Position numbers and translations under genes: made by a program
Source of the DNA: a virus
DNA length: 63,974 nt
Virus record (IMG/VR): IMGVR_UViG_3300029319_000033
Coordinates: 1-63,974 of that record
Direction: 5' to 3' (one strand)
The notes under the pieces: generated by a model
The model's input: the letters and a program-made list of their open reading frames with translations, nothing else
Databases searched by the model: none
Told to the model about the DNA's origin: nothing
Shown here: piece after piece, positions 38,171 through 45,601 of the stretch
Layout of the letters: every line of letters starts with the position of its first letter
Numbering within the stretch: the first letter of the stretch is position 1

Positions 38171-39331
38171 TTACTTTTTCTTTTTCATCATCTTCATTGA
38201 AGAATTTTTTTTCTTCATTAATGGCATAGGTGATTTTTTCTTCATTATTTTCATTGAAGAATCCTTTTTCATTAATTTTTTTGGTGAATCTTTTTTCATC
38301 AACATATTAGGTGATTTCTTTTTCATCATCTTCATACCACCTTTATGTATTTTTTTTGTTGGACTTTTTTTCATCATTTTACTTTTATTTTTAGTTTTTA
38401 TTAATTTTCCCGGACTCCCTCCACCTGCAAAGATTACATTATTATTATTTTCTTCTTTCTTCTTTTTTTCTTTTTCTTTTTCTCTTTCTCTTTTATTTAT
38501 AAAATCTTGTTTTTGTTTAGCACTAGTAAAAGATTTACCTGTTTCTGGATTAATTCCAAGTTTACTTACTTTTCCTCCTAATCCTTCTTCTTTAAGTGTT
38601 CTTTTAGCTGTTCTTGTTTGTTTTCTAATTTGAGCCTTTCTACCTCCTCTATCTATGGCTGCTGTAAGTCTATCTTGTATGGCATCTATAGGTAATCTTT
38701 TACCAGAAGTAGGTGAAGTCCTATCTTTTGTTGCATTTGTTTTTGGATCTTTAACTTCAGATGTGCTAACTGGTCTCGCAAGCACACCAAAATTTTTAGG
38801 TACATCTCTAGTAAGAGGATCTTTTTTTATAATCTCTTTTAATCCTTTACTTACTTCTATATTTTTTACTTTTGCTTCATTAAGTCTTCTGTTAAGACTT
38901 TCAAACTCCTCACTTCTTGATTTAGGCTTTTCATCAGTTTTTTTTGTTGATTTTTTTTCTGAATCTCTTAACGATGGTTGCAAAATTATTGTATTTTTTC
39001 TTCTTAATCTAAACTCTGCATCAGCTTTACGTCTTTCCTCTTGTTTTACCCTTGCATTTGCTGCTTGTTGTGGAGTTAAACCAAAAGTTATTTGTGCTTT
39101 TTCTATATCTTCTCTAGTTATTTCAGCGTCTTCTTCTGGTCCATTACTTTTAACTGGACTATTTTTTTTCAATTTATTAGGACTTTTGACTTTTGTTCCA
39201 TCAGGATTGATAACTCCTCTACCAATCAATACATCTTTTTGTGTAACCTTTCCATCCCCAGATAGGTCTTTTAGTTTCTTCATTGCAGAAGTAGACACTT
39301 TATTAAAGGGGCTCATCATTTTAAATGGCAT
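38171..39331 (-). CDS. Lys/Met-rich basic protein with an EF-hand loop
   Basis: 386 residues. Residues 22-33 (DLSGDGKVTQKD) are a canonical 12-residue EF-hand calcium loop. Most of the rest is basic, low-complexity and probably disordered. The last 75 residues are repeats of Lys-Lys-Ser-Pro/Met units such as MKKKSPM and LMKKDSP. A 42-residue stand-alone relative is at 42145-42273. A DNA-condensing or internal head role is suggested by the charge, but no family is known to me. Confidence 0.65.
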   Translation of the reverse strand: MPFKMMSPFNKVSTSAMKKLKDLSGDGKVTQKDVLIGRGVINPDGTKVKSPNKLKKNSPVKSNGPEEDAEITREDIEKAQITFGLTPQQAANARVKQEERRKADAEFRLRRKNTIILQPSLRDSEKKSTKKTDEKPKSRSEEFESLNRRLNEAKVKNIEVSKGLKEIIKKDPLTRDVPKNFGVLARPVSTSEVKDPKTNATKDRTSPTSGKRLPIDAIQDRLTAAIDRGGRKAQIRKQTRTAKRTLKEEGLGGKVSKLGINPETGKSFTSAKQKQDFINKREREKEKEKKKKEENNNNVIFAGGGSPGKLIKTKNKSKMMKKSPTKKIHKGGMKMMKKKSPNMLMKKDSPKKLMKKDSSMKIMKKKSPMPLMKKKNSSMKMMKKKK

Positions 39332-39349
39332 AATTTTTTTTGTTTAATT

Positions 39350-39790
39350 TTATCTATCTTTATCTTTTATCATATCATCTAAAGCTTTATTCATAACCTT
39401 ATCTGTGTATGATTTATTTTTATAAAAAACATTTCTTTCTGTAAATGGTGGATCTTCCTCACCTAATAATATTCTATATATCCTACTAATTACTTGACTG
39501 CATTTAAAAGATGTTTTAAAGATACTATATTTTATAGTTGTTCTATTACGATGTCTCCAAACTTCTATCCACCCTTCTCTTTTCAACCTCTCCCACCTAT
39601 GTTTATCCCAAGAGTATGTATATACTCCTTCAATAAATTCATTTCTTGTAAATCTACCTTTACAATCTAAGTATATTAATAATTCTAAGTCAGCATCATT
39701 TAATCCATAAGTTTTACAGACCCACTTACGTGTGAGCCTGTAATACTTAAGGATGTTAAGATCACGAAGATCTTGTGCTGTTAATCTCAT
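39350..39790 (-). CDS. Winged-helix (MarR-like) DNA-binding protein
   Basis: 146 residues. The region about 30-100 (LELLIYLDCKGRFTRNEF, then a recognition-type helix SWDKHRWERLKREGWIEVW and a strand pair with TTIKYSIF) has the layout of a MarR-type winged helix. The gene lies in the late operon beside virion genes, so it could be a small terminase or late regulator rather than a repressor. There is no ligand-binding domain. Confidence 0.6.
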   Translation of the reverse strand: MRLTAQDLRDLNILKYYRLTRKWVCKTYGLNDADLELLIYLDCKGRFTRNEFIEGVYTYSWDKHRWERLKREGWIEVWRHRNRTTIKYSIFKTSFKCSQVISRIYRILLGEEDPPFTERNVFYKNKSYTDKVMNKALDDMIKDKDR

Positions 39791-39793
39791 TTA

Positions 39794-40201
39794 TTAACTA
39801 AGAGCAGCTGCAATTGATATAGCTCCACAAGATGTAATATCTCCTGAAACATATACTGCTGCTTTTGTTGTTCCTAAAAAGTCAGTTGTAGCATCATCTG
39901 CCACTGTAATAAAACCATCGCTATGAGGTCCACCATTAATTGCACTGACTATATCTTGCATAACTTCAGTTGCTTTACCTTGATTAATATTTAATACAAT
40001 ACTATCATTATTCACAACATTTCCATCTTGGGCATCACTACCATTCCTGATTTGAGGTTGAAAAAATAAAGTTAAAGCTGTATCACTTGTAGGGTGCACT
40101 CCTTTAAATGAACTTACTGGATATAAAGCTGATCTTGCAGAATCATCATCATCATCTTCATCTGCTTCTGTACGAAAATATAAGTATTTTTCTTGTAACA
40201 T
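39794..40201 (-). CDS. Hypothetical beta protein with acidic patch
   Basis: 135 residues. An Asp run (EADEDDDDDSARS, about 12-24) follows a short N-terminus, then a beta-rich domain ending in small residues (SIAAALS). It is the first gene after groES and may be a virion or assembly protein. The 98-base gap upstream holds a hairpin and could hold its promoter. Family not recognised. Confidence 0.5.
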   Translation of the reverse strand: MLQEKYLYFRTEADEDDDDDSARSALYPVSSFKGVHPTSDTALTLFFQPQIRNGSDAQDGNVVNNDSIVLNINQGKATEVMQDIVSAINGGPHSDGFITVADDATTDFLGTTKAAVYVSGDITSCGAISIAAALS

Positions 40202-40276
40202 AATTATTATTTGTTTTGAGTTTTAAAATTAATTTACCGTTTGTGGTTATAGGATTGTGGATTTAGGTTTCTGGTT

Positions 40277-40296
40277 TATTCTATATTAATAGAATA
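40277..40296. other. AT hairpin between groES and the next late gene
   Basis: TATTCTAT (40277-40284) pairs with ATAGAATA (40289-40296) around a 4-base loop, 3 bases past the groES stop. There is no T-run on the minus strand, so it is more likely an RNA-stability or processing element than a strong terminator. Confidence 0.45.
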
Positions 40297-40299
40297 TCT

Positions 40300-40557
40300 T
40301 TATTCAACAAGAACTACATCTTGTGATTTAATAATTTTATAAAGGGTGTCTTCATAGCTGATACCATGTCCTGCATGCTTGTCATAGTATACTATGTCTT
40401 TATCTTTGACACCCTCGACCTTACTGCCGCAGCTGATAACCCTTGCTCTAATGTAACGATTATCTAGGTCTGTCTTTTCTGTGAAAATAAGTCCAGCAAT
40501 CTTTTTCTGTTCTTCTTTGATATCACTTACTATCAAATAAAAATTAATTGCCTTCAT
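40300..40557 (-). CDS. groES: Co-chaperonin GroES
   Basis: 85 residues, a little shorter than bacterial GroES (about 97). The opening INFYLIV strand, a Lys-rich mobile loop with the hydrophobic contact GLIF (22-25), the V-x-x-C-G turn (ARVISCGSKVEG) and the closing ILYK/VVLVE-type strands all fit. It overlaps the groEL 3' end by 14 bases, in the order groEL-groES, which is the reverse of the usual bacterial operon. It would cap the phage GroEL, or the host one, to fold virion proteins. Confidence 0.85.
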   Translation of the reverse strand: MKAINFYLIVSDIKEEQKKIAGLIFTEKTDLDNRYIRARVISCGSKVEGVKDKDIVYYDKHAGHGISYEDTLYKIIKSQDVVLVE

Positions 40558-42109
40558 TAGTCCTCATATTAGATATTACACAATCTGCAGATATAATGGT
40601 GGATACCACACTCACTGCATTTTTTAAAGCTGTTTTAGTTACAAGGACAGGATCTATAATTCCACCCTTGATCATATTTACATGCTCACCAGATACTACA
40701 TCAAATCCCCAGCCTTCCCTTAAAGGCTCAACTGAATCTTCAATGCTTGCATTTTCTAATATAGTTTGATATGGTGCACGAATAGCACTTAACAAAATAT
40801 TTTCACAGTCGTTAGAAGGGAGTATTTTTTGTGAAGCATTTAACAGTGCAATACCTCCACCAGAAATAATACCTTCTTTTAATGCTGCTTTAACAGCGTA
40901 TATTGCATCTTCAATGCGATCTTTCTTTTCTTTTAGTTCAACTTTAGAATCAGCACCTACTTTTACAATACCGACAGAACCAGATAACATACTAAGTCTA
41001 TCTTGTAATTTTCTTTTTAAGAAAGGATTTTTTTCTTTTTCTATTTTTTTATTAATTTCATCAACCCTTTCTGTAGTATCTTCTTTTAACTCTTTAATGG
41101 TTAATACTGTGTTTTTGTTGTCTGTTACAGACATTAAAACTTCACCTAAATGTTCAGGCTGTATTAAATCTAAATCATCACCAAGTTCTTCACTTATAAC
41201 TTTAGCTCCTGTTAAAAAAGCTAAATCTTCTATAGTATCATTTTTATAAGGTCCAAATCCGGGAGTATCAATAATATTAACATTAATGTTTCCCTTCACC
41301 TTATTCATCATTAAAGCTGTTTGTACTTGTTGTGCAACTGGTGCTACAATAAGTAAAGCTCTTTTATTTTTTATAACATGTTCTAGTATAGATTGTATCT
41401 TCCTAATACTTGTTATCTCTGAAGATACTATTAATACTAGTGGGTTTTCTAAAACTGCAGTCTCTCTATCTTTGTCTGTAACAAAGTAAGATGATTTTAA
41501 AGCACAATCTATTTGTACACCATCAACTGTTTCTACATAAGTTTCATTAGTTTCTGACTCCTCCATTAATACCACCCCATTCTTACCTACGATGTTGTAA
41601 GCCTCTGCTATCGTTTTACCAAGAGTGGTGTCGTTATTACAAGATATGGAGGCTACACTATCCAGCATGTCTCCTTTTACTTGTATGCTTTTTTTATCAA
41701 GGTAATCATTAACCTTTTTAAGTGCTGAATCTATACCTTGTTTTATTTGTCTTACAGTCTTAACTGTTTTAGCACAGTTAGCTTCTTTTATAAGGGATTC
41801 GGCAAGTACGATAGCTGTTGTAGTACCGTCACCTGCCTCCCTCACTGTATTTCTAGAAGCCTCTTTTATAAGAGTTGCTCCTATGTTCTCCACTGGATCA
41901 AACAAGACAACCGATTCCGCTACGGTTACTCCGTCTTTTGTGATCACTGGTTTTCCTCTAGCATCTTCATAAATTACACATTTACCAGATGCACCTAGAG
42001 TAGATTTAACTGCTTTAGCAAGTTTATCTACCCCAGCTGATATTCTGCCATTAGCTGAATCACCAAAGTTTAAATCTTTGACAATCTCACTAGGTTGATT
42101 GTATTCCAT
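40544..42109 (-). CDS. groEL: Chaperonin GroEL
   Basis: 521 residues against about 540 for bacterial GroEL. The nucleotide-binding residues are present: KSTLGASGKCV, ITKDGVTVA (Asp59), EAGDGTTTA (93-97) and GGGIALL. The apical domain is shorter and divergent, and the Gly-Gly-Met tail is missing; the protein ends in NMRTNEGN. An intact ATPase suggests an active but specialised ring. As a late gene upstream of all the structural genes it probably folds capsid or tail proteins. A four-fold TTAAA repeat precedes the start codon. Confidence 0.95.
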   Translation of the reverse strand: MEYNQPSEIVKDLNFGDSANGRISAGVDKLAKAVKSTLGASGKCVIYEDARGKPVITKDGVTVAESVVLFDPVENIGATLIKEASRNTVREAGDGTTTAIVLAESLIKEANCAKTVKTVRQIKQGIDSALKKVNDYLDKKSIQVKGDMLDSVASISCNNDTTLGKTIAEAYNIVGKNGVVLMEESETNETYVETVDGVQIDCALKSSYFVTDKDRETAVLENPLVLIVSSEITSIRKIQSILEHVIKNKRALLIVAPVAQQVQTALMMNKVKGNINVNIIDTPGFGPYKNDTIEDLAFLTGAKVISEELGDDLDLIQPEHLGEVLMSVTDNKNTVLTIKELKEDTTERVDEINKKIEKEKNPFLKRKLQDRLSMLSGSVGIVKVGADSKVELKEKKDRIEDAIYAVKAALKEGIISGGGIALLNASQKILPSNDCENILLSAIRAPYQTILENASIEDSVEPLREGWGFDVVSGEHVNMIKGGIIDPVLVTKTALKNAVSVVSTIISADCVISNMRTNEGN

Positions 42110-42130
42110 TAAATTAAATTAAATTAAATT
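42109..42130. repeat. Tandem TTAAA repeat at the groEL start
   Basis: Four perfect TTAAA units plus TT adjoin the groEL start codon. On the minus strand it gives an AATTT-rich unstructured leader. It could tune expression by slippage in repeat number. Confidence 0.6.
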
Positions 42131-42144
42131 GATTATATATATTA

Positions 42145-42273
42145 TTATTGAAATTTAGAAGATTTAGACATTTTGTTTTTACTGCCTGTTTTCTTCTTTT
42201 TCATTAAAGTCATAGGTGATTTTTTCTTTTTCATCATCATCACTGGTGACTTCTTTTTTTTCATTCCGGGCAT
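42145..42273 (-). CDS. Lys/Met-rich microprotein
   Basis: 42 residues, too short to be called by length alone. It begins MPGMKKKKSPVMMM and repeats Lys-Lys-Ser-Pro-Met units, the same units that end the 386-residue protein at 38171-39331. The repeated amino-acid pattern, ATG start and position between groEL and the next small gene support a real gene. It is probably a nucleic-acid binder; function unknown. Confidence 0.6.
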   Translation of the reverse strand: MPGMKKKKSPVMMMKKKKSPMTLMKKKKTGSKNKMSKSSKFQ

Positions 42274-42292
42274 AACTTTAATATTTAAATAT

Positions 42293-42583
42293 TTAAAATG
42301 TTTTTACAACTTTAGGACCTTTTAAAGCCTCAAGTTTCTTGTTGTAATGTTCGATACTACCATCGATAGCTGCTTCTGCACCATCTAAGGTCTCTCTCCT
42401 TGTAACGTCATACCAAACATCTTCATTTTCGATGTCTCGGTGCTCGGTTTGATAAAATCCATTAGGTAATTGTGTGATTCTCCAGTTGCTTTTTAGGGCA
42501 ACATGCTTGAGTTTCTCAATTATTTCTGGATTTACTTGTGTTTGGTTGTTCACTGTGTTTGAACGGTAATAAAAATATGTCAT
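42293..42583 (-). CDS. Small hypothetical protein
   Basis: 96 residues from the ATG at 42583 (MTYFYYRSN). An upstream in-frame ATG at 42613 would add 10 residues, and the shorter form is chosen because it follows a better A-rich leader. It is a mixed alpha/beta protein with Trp/Tyr-rich middle (EDVWYDVTRRETLDGAEAAI) and a Lys-rich end. No family was recognised. It sits at the start of the late operon. Confidence 0.55.
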   Translation of the reverse strand: MTYFYYRSNTVNNQTQVNPEIIEKLKHVALKSNWRITQLPNGFYQTEHRDIENEDVWYDVTRRETLDGAEAAIDGSIEHYNKKLEALKGPKVVKTF

Positions 42584-42641
42584 GGTTTTTAAATTTACAT
42601 GGTTAAACCGCAATATTGCGGGTATCTTTAGGTTTTTTACC

Positions 42642-42746
42642 TTATTTTTTCTTATATAAACACTTTTTTATGGTGTAAGCTACCACTGTTAGTGATATTA
42701 ACACTAAATTAATTAAAACTATAAAAAAAGTAGCCTCATTATCCAC
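42642..42746 (-). CDS. Possible membrane microprotein with GTG start
   Basis: 34 residues if started at GTG 42746. One hydrophobic segment (FFIVLINLVLISLTVVAYTI) is followed by a Lys-rich tail. It overlaps nothing: the 84-residue gene stops at 42748. No ATG is available, so this is uncertain. Confidence 0.3.
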   Translation of the reverse strand: MDNEATFFIVLINLVLISLTVVAYTIKKCLYKKK

Positions 42747-42747
42747 T

Positions 42748-43002
42748 TTATTTGTAGTATTTATGCTGATAACTACTTTTACCCTCTTTTTTTGTTCCTT
42801 CGCCCTCGTTTCCTCTGTTAGATCTAACAGAAACAAACTTTCCTCGCTTATGATCAAAGTCTTTACCTGCAGCATCACTAGGATTTGCCCTAGCCTCACG
42901 TTGAGCATGTGCTTTTTTAGCTCTTCTTTCAGGAGATTTAGCAAAAGCCAAGTCTCTAGCAGCCTTATCTCTACGTGCTTGTGCAGATAGTCGTTGTTTC
43001 AT
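42748..43002 (-). CDS. Basic protein, first gene of the late arm
   Basis: 84 residues, very basic and polar (Arg/Lys/Ala/Glu, KSPERRAKKAHAQREARAN at about 23-41), probably helical then disordered. It is the first gene leftward of the regulatory region and lies 39 bases from the palindrome at 43041-43089. A longer ORF in another frame over the same bases is rejected as a shadow. It may be a nucleic-acid-binding protein; the family is not recognised. Confidence 0.6.
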   Translation of the reverse strand: MKQRLSAQARRDKAARDLAFAKSPERRAKKAHAQREARANPSDAAGKDFDHKRGKFVSVRSNRGNEGEGTKKEGKSSYQHKYYK

Positions 43003-43040
43003 ATTAATACTATTACATGTAAAAAATATTTTTTAAAATA

Positions 43041-43089
43041 GTGTAACAATAGGGTGTTATTCTTTATATCTTATACCCTAAAGTTACAC
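43041..43089 (-). promoter_or_regulatory. Palindromic control element A, upstream of the late arm
   Basis: Arms GTGTAACAATAGGGT and ACCCTAAAGTTACAC (15 bases, two mismatches) flank a 19-base centre. Read on the minus strand it closely matches element B at 52430-52478, including the core TTAGGGTATAAGATATA. It faces the first late gene at 43002. Confidence 0.75.
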
Positions 43090-43300
43090 TTTTTGTGTAA
43101 TGTTAGATATGTGGGGATTTTGGGTTGCAAATACTGTGCCAACTTTTGTTGCAAAACAAAAACCAAATTTTTTTCACCCAGTCCCCCACCTTTTTTATTA
43201 AAATTTTCGCAATTTTTTAGTTTTTTTATGGGATATATCACAATATTTTTACCTTTTTTTTAACATTTTTTTAATACTATCTGACTGTGTATTTGCCTAT

Positions 43301-43380
43301 GCGATTATGCGGTTTAAGCGTTGGGGTGTGGGGGGGCGTGTATAGCATTTGCGTAATCGGGTAAGCGAATATGCAACTCC
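43301..43380. other. G+C-rich island, candidate replication origin
   Basis: 42 of 80 bases are G or C by hand count, in a region otherwise roughly a quarter to a third G+C. GCGATTATGC (43301-43310) and GCGTAATCGG (43351-43360) form an imperfect inverted pair (8 of 10) around a G-run (GGGGTGTGGGGGGGCG, 43323-43338). The surrounding sequence is T-rich and easily melted. Position at the divergence of the two arms supports an origin, but no known initiator site is seen. Confidence 0.4.
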
Positions 43381-43410
43381 CCAAACTCTGTTAGTATATT
43401 CGTGTAGCCA

Positions 43411-43449
43411 ACTCACCGGTTAAATAATTTTTTGTATAGATAATATAGG
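43411..43449 (+). promoter_or_regulatory. Early promoter-like box, copy 1
   Basis: ACTCACC-GG-TTAAATAATTT-7 bases-AGATAATATA, with the same spacing as copies 2 and 3. It is followed by GGTGTAAC, a half-arm similar to the palindromes. It lies 137 bases before the first early gene. Confidence 0.75.
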
Positions 43450-43495
43450 TGTAACAAATAAAAAAAATAAATAAATTTTAAAACTAAACTAACTA

Positions 43496-43534
43496 ACTCA
43501 CCCATTAAATAATTTTATAATCAGATAATATATA
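43496..43534 (+). promoter_or_regulatory. Early promoter-like box, copy 2
   Basis: ACTCACC-CA-TTAAATAATTT-7 bases-AGATAATATA, ending 13 bases before the ATG at 43548. If it is a promoter, the transcript leader is very short. Confidence 0.8.
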
Positions 43535-43547
43535 TAAATAAAAAGAT

Positions 43548-43676
43548 ATGGAAAACTTAAGAGAATTATTTGAAAGCATGAACCCAAACTCAATCTTAGC
43601 TATGGAAAAAGCATGTGAAATAATAATTAAAAAAAGACAAGCAAAGCATAAGATACAGGATAAGACCCCTAACTAA
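43548..43676 (+). CDS. First early microprotein
   Basis: 42 residues (MENLRELFESMNPNSILAME at the start, then a Lys-rich helix). It follows box 2 by 13 bases and box 3 follows it, so it is transcribed at once. Residues 3-12 (NLRELFESMNP) recur at the start of the 60-residue zinc protein at 45026-45208. Likely a host-takeover peptide; function unknown. Confidence 0.65.
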   Translation: MENLRELFESMNPNSILAMEKACEIIIKKRQAKHKIQDKTPN

Positions 43677-43709
43677 TTTTAAACAACAAAACAAAACGTA
43701 CACTTTTAA

Positions 43710-43748
43710 ACTCACCTATTAAATAATTTATAATAAAGATAATATAAT
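43710..43748 (+). promoter_or_regulatory. Early promoter-like box, copy 3
   Basis: ACTCACC-TA-TTAAATAATTT-7 bases-AGATAATATA, 19 bases before the ATG at 43768. Confidence 0.8.
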
Positions 43749-43767
43749 TAAACAAACAGATAATAAA

Positions 43768-44007
43768 ATGAAAAGATTCGACAGACATACCAACACATTA
43801 CAAAGAGACGGTGACGATATCATATCATATCGCACAAGGGTTGCAACCATCATAGGCGATGAACTCCACGTTCATGGCAAGTATTCACCGACCACATCGA
43901 GACATATCAACTATGTTGCAGATGAATTGAACTTAACTAAGGTTAAATCTAGCGAATACACCGAGTCACCTAATTTTTACAAACTTGATAACTGGAAACA
44001 AATATGA
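43768..44007 (+). CDS. Early hypothetical protein
   Basis: 79 residues, basic, with several His and Arg in the first half (MKRFDRHTNTLQRDG and GKYSPTTSRHINYV), a likely alpha/beta fold. It is directly behind promoter-like box 3 and overlaps the next start by 4 bases (ATGA). No family recognised. Confidence 0.65.
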   Translation: MKRFDRHTNTLQRDGDDIISYRTRVATIIGDELHVHGKYSPTTSRHINYVADELNLTKVKSSEYTESPNFYKLDNWKQI

Positions 44008-44174
44008 TATATATACACGAAGAGAATATCCCAATAAATGTAAAAAAATCGAAGTATATGAATGAGCAAGAATATATCGAAGAAGTATTATTATGCAACT
44101 ACCCTCACCTATCGATACAAGAAATCCAAGAGATGGATGAAGATGAGAAAAGAATGCTAATGGGGTGGGACTAA
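44004..44174 (+). CDS. Small acidic early protein
   Basis: 56 residues, strongly acidic C-terminal half (EIQEMDEDEKRMLMGWD). It is coupled by an ATGA overlap to the gene before it. Acidic small early proteins often mimic DNA or bind host enzymes, but nothing more is visible here. Confidence 0.6.
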   Translation: MIYIHEENIPINVKKSKYMNEQEYIEEVLLCNYPHLSIQEIQEMDEDEKRMLMGWD

Positions 44175-44203
44175 ATAAAACAATAACAACTAAATAAACA
44201 AAC

Positions 44204-44527
44204 ATGAAAACAAGAACATACATAACAGAATTTGAAGACAATATGGCATGGGGCAAAGCCCCCTTCTATAAGAACCTCGCGAAAGGTGAAACAATGATGA
44301 TGAACAACACACCAATATTTAAAGAAGAATATAATCTAATGATAAGTAAAAGAGACTTCGGTTTGTTTGCGATGGGATTAAAACCGCATAGATATTGGAG
44401 TTTTAACGAGACTAAAAAATACTATGGTCTCAAAGGTAACAAAACAAAAGTAGCTGAAGATATCAAACAACTTTGTGAGGATTGGAAAGAATTTAAAAAG
44501 AAACATGTATCTTACTCGGAAGGGTAA
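44204..44527 (+). CDS. Early hypothetical protein
   Basis: 107 residues, mixed charge, Met/Asn/Lys-rich, with aromatic patches (LKPHRYWSFNETKKYYGLKG) and a helical Lys-rich C-terminus. Its leader, AACTAAATAAACAAACATG, is of the same A/C type as that before 44687. No motif recognised. Confidence 0.6.
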   Translation: MKTRTYITEFEDNMAWGKAPFYKNLAKGETMMMNNTPIFKEEYNLMISKRDFGLFAMGLKPHRYWSFNETKKYYGLKGNKTKVAEDIKQLCEDWKEFKKKHVSYSEG

Positions 44528-44553
44528 GATACTACAAACAAAACGACAAAATT

Positions 44554-44676
44554 ATGAAAAAAGTAAGATGTAATAATTGTATGAAAATATATACAGAAGA
44601 TACAGAAAACTATGAATATATTTATAAATGTATTAAGTGTAATACAGAAGAATATTTAATGGATATTAACAACTAA
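44554..44676 (+). CDS. Zinc-ribbon microprotein
   Basis: 40 residues. Two CxxC knuckles (CNNC at 6-9, CIKC at 26-29) separated by 16 residues make a minimal zinc ribbon. It may bind nucleic acid or a host polymerase. The ATG follows an A-rich leader. It is one of several zinc-knuckle microproteins in this arm. Confidence 0.65.
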   Translation: MKKVRCNNCMKIYTEDTENYEYIYKCIKCNTEEYLMDINN

Positions 44677-44686
44677 ACAAATAAAC

Positions 44687-44875
44687 ATGGAAACAATGAC
44701 AATTAGAGAACACGCAAAAAGATTCTGTTACGTTGTAATTAAGTGGCAAATCAATGGAAGAGAATGGACTACTCATGGACAATTTACTAGCAGAGATAAT
44801 GCTGAAAAATTTATTAAGGAAGAAAATATAAGTCAACTATCGCCTAACGTAACTTATGAAATAGTAGATATATGA
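44687..44875 (+). CDS. Early hypothetical protein
   Basis: 62 residues with a likely beta-beta-alpha-beta fold (CYVVIKWQINGREWTTHGQF, then a helix and a final strand). It overlaps the next start by 4 bases. Unknown function. Confidence 0.6.
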   Translation: METMTIREHAKRFCYVVIKWQINGREWTTHGQFTSRDNAEKFIKEENISQLSPNVTYEIVDI

Positions 44876-44988
44876 GATATAGAGAAATAGATGACATGTA
44901 TTATGTTGGGGACATGGTAGATGTAGACGGAAACGGATGGGTAGATAAAGAAACTTTTAAACTTATCTGTTTGGAATTGATTAAATAA
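44872..44988 (+). CDS. Microprotein with EF-hand-like loop
   Basis: 38 residues. The centre DVDGNGWVDKETF fits an EF-hand loop at positions 1, 3, 5, 6, 8 and 9, but position 12 is Thr rather than Glu, so binding may be weak. Helix-forming residues flank it. It is translationally coupled to the gene before (ATGA overlap). Confidence 0.55.
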   Translation: MRYREIDDMYYVGDMVDVDGNGWVDKETFKLICLELIK

Positions 44989-45025
44989 ATTATTATATTA
45001 CATAACACCAAAAACAAATACCATT

Positions 45026-45208
45026 ATGAAAGACCTTAAAGAACTATTCACTAGCATGAATCCGACTCCCTCGGATATCTTCCCAGAAGATACAAGGTGC
45101 TATACATGTAACAACTTTATCACAGATCTTGACCGACAAATTGCAAACGGTAACACAGATCAATGCACAGAATGTTTTATTGAAGAACTAATTGAATCAA
45201 AGAGATGA
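45026..45208 (+). CDS. Zinc-ribbon early protein
   Basis: 60 residues. The N-terminal LKELFTSMNP repeats that of the first early microprotein (43548). Two CxxC pairs follow (CYTC and CTEC, about 26-29 and 49-52) and an acidic helix. The shared N-terminal tag on an unrelated body suggests a common binding partner. It overlaps the next gene by 4 bases. Confidence 0.65.
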   Translation: MKDLKELFTSMNPTPSDIFPEDTRCYTCNNFITDLDRQIANGNTDQCTECFIEELIESKR

Positions 45209-45321
45209 AAAGAACAACAGTAAGAGAAATATGTCAATACTACGGTCAGCACTATGACAATGTAAAACACATGAAAGAATTTATTAAACAACTTAAAAAA
45301 CGATACAAAGATGAACAGTAA
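45205..45321 (+). CDS. Basic early microprotein
   Basis: 38 residues, helical and basic (MKRTTVREICQYYGQHYDNV then Lys-rich). It overlaps the genes on both sides (4 and 11 bases), a tightly packed arrangement. Unknown function. Confidence 0.55.
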   Translation: MKRTTVREICQYYGQHYDNVKHMKEFIKQLKKRYKDEQ

Positions 45322-45595
45322 ATATAACAAACTAATTGACCTATTAAAGTACCATGATTGGACATACGAATATTCAGATGACAACCGAGCGTATGAGTGG
45401 GGGTACAATAACAAAATAGAAATTGATAGGGAACTTGAAAGACTAGGTAGGGATGATCAAAGCCTCAAGATATACGAGGATGCTAAACCCGACTATCTTA
45501 AGACTAGTGAGTTCATTGATAGTGGTAGTCAACACCTACCAATGTCAAGTGAGGATAATGATTGGGATAATAAATTTGAATGGAAAATTAAATAA
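45311..45595 (+). CDS. Early hypothetical protein
   Basis: 94 residues, charged, Asp/Trp/Tyr-rich (YHDWTYEYSDDNRAYEWGYN near 15-34) with an acidic C-terminal half. It may be a small alpha/beta protein. It starts inside the previous gene. Family not recognised. Confidence 0.6.
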   Translation: MNSKYNKLIDLLKYHDWTYEYSDDNRAYEWGYNNKIEIDRELERLGRDDQSLKIYEDAKPDYLKTSEFIDSGSQHLPMSSEDNDWDNKFEWKIK

Positions 45596-45601
45596 TAAAC
45601 T

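Larger units (their letters stand above)
43003..43547. other. Divergent non-coding control region
   Basis: 545 bases with no convincing gene, between the leftward late arm and the rightward early arm. From left to right it holds a 49-bp palindrome (43041-43089), a second small hairpin TTACAC-TTTTT-GTGTAA (43084-43100), pyrimidine-rich tracts, a G+C-rich island (43301-43380) and two promoter-like boxes (43411, 43496). It is the only gene-free stretch over 300 bases in the window, and the best place for the replication origin. Confidence 0.8.

Noticed and set aside
42642-42944. 100-codon ORF overlapping the 84-residue basic gene
   Set aside because: The 5' part is an out-of-frame shadow of the better gene; only its last 34 codons are kept as a weak possibility.
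43301-43380. G-quadruplex in the G+C-rich island
   Set aside because: Only two real G-runs are present on one strand, so a stable intramolecular four-run structure is not supported.
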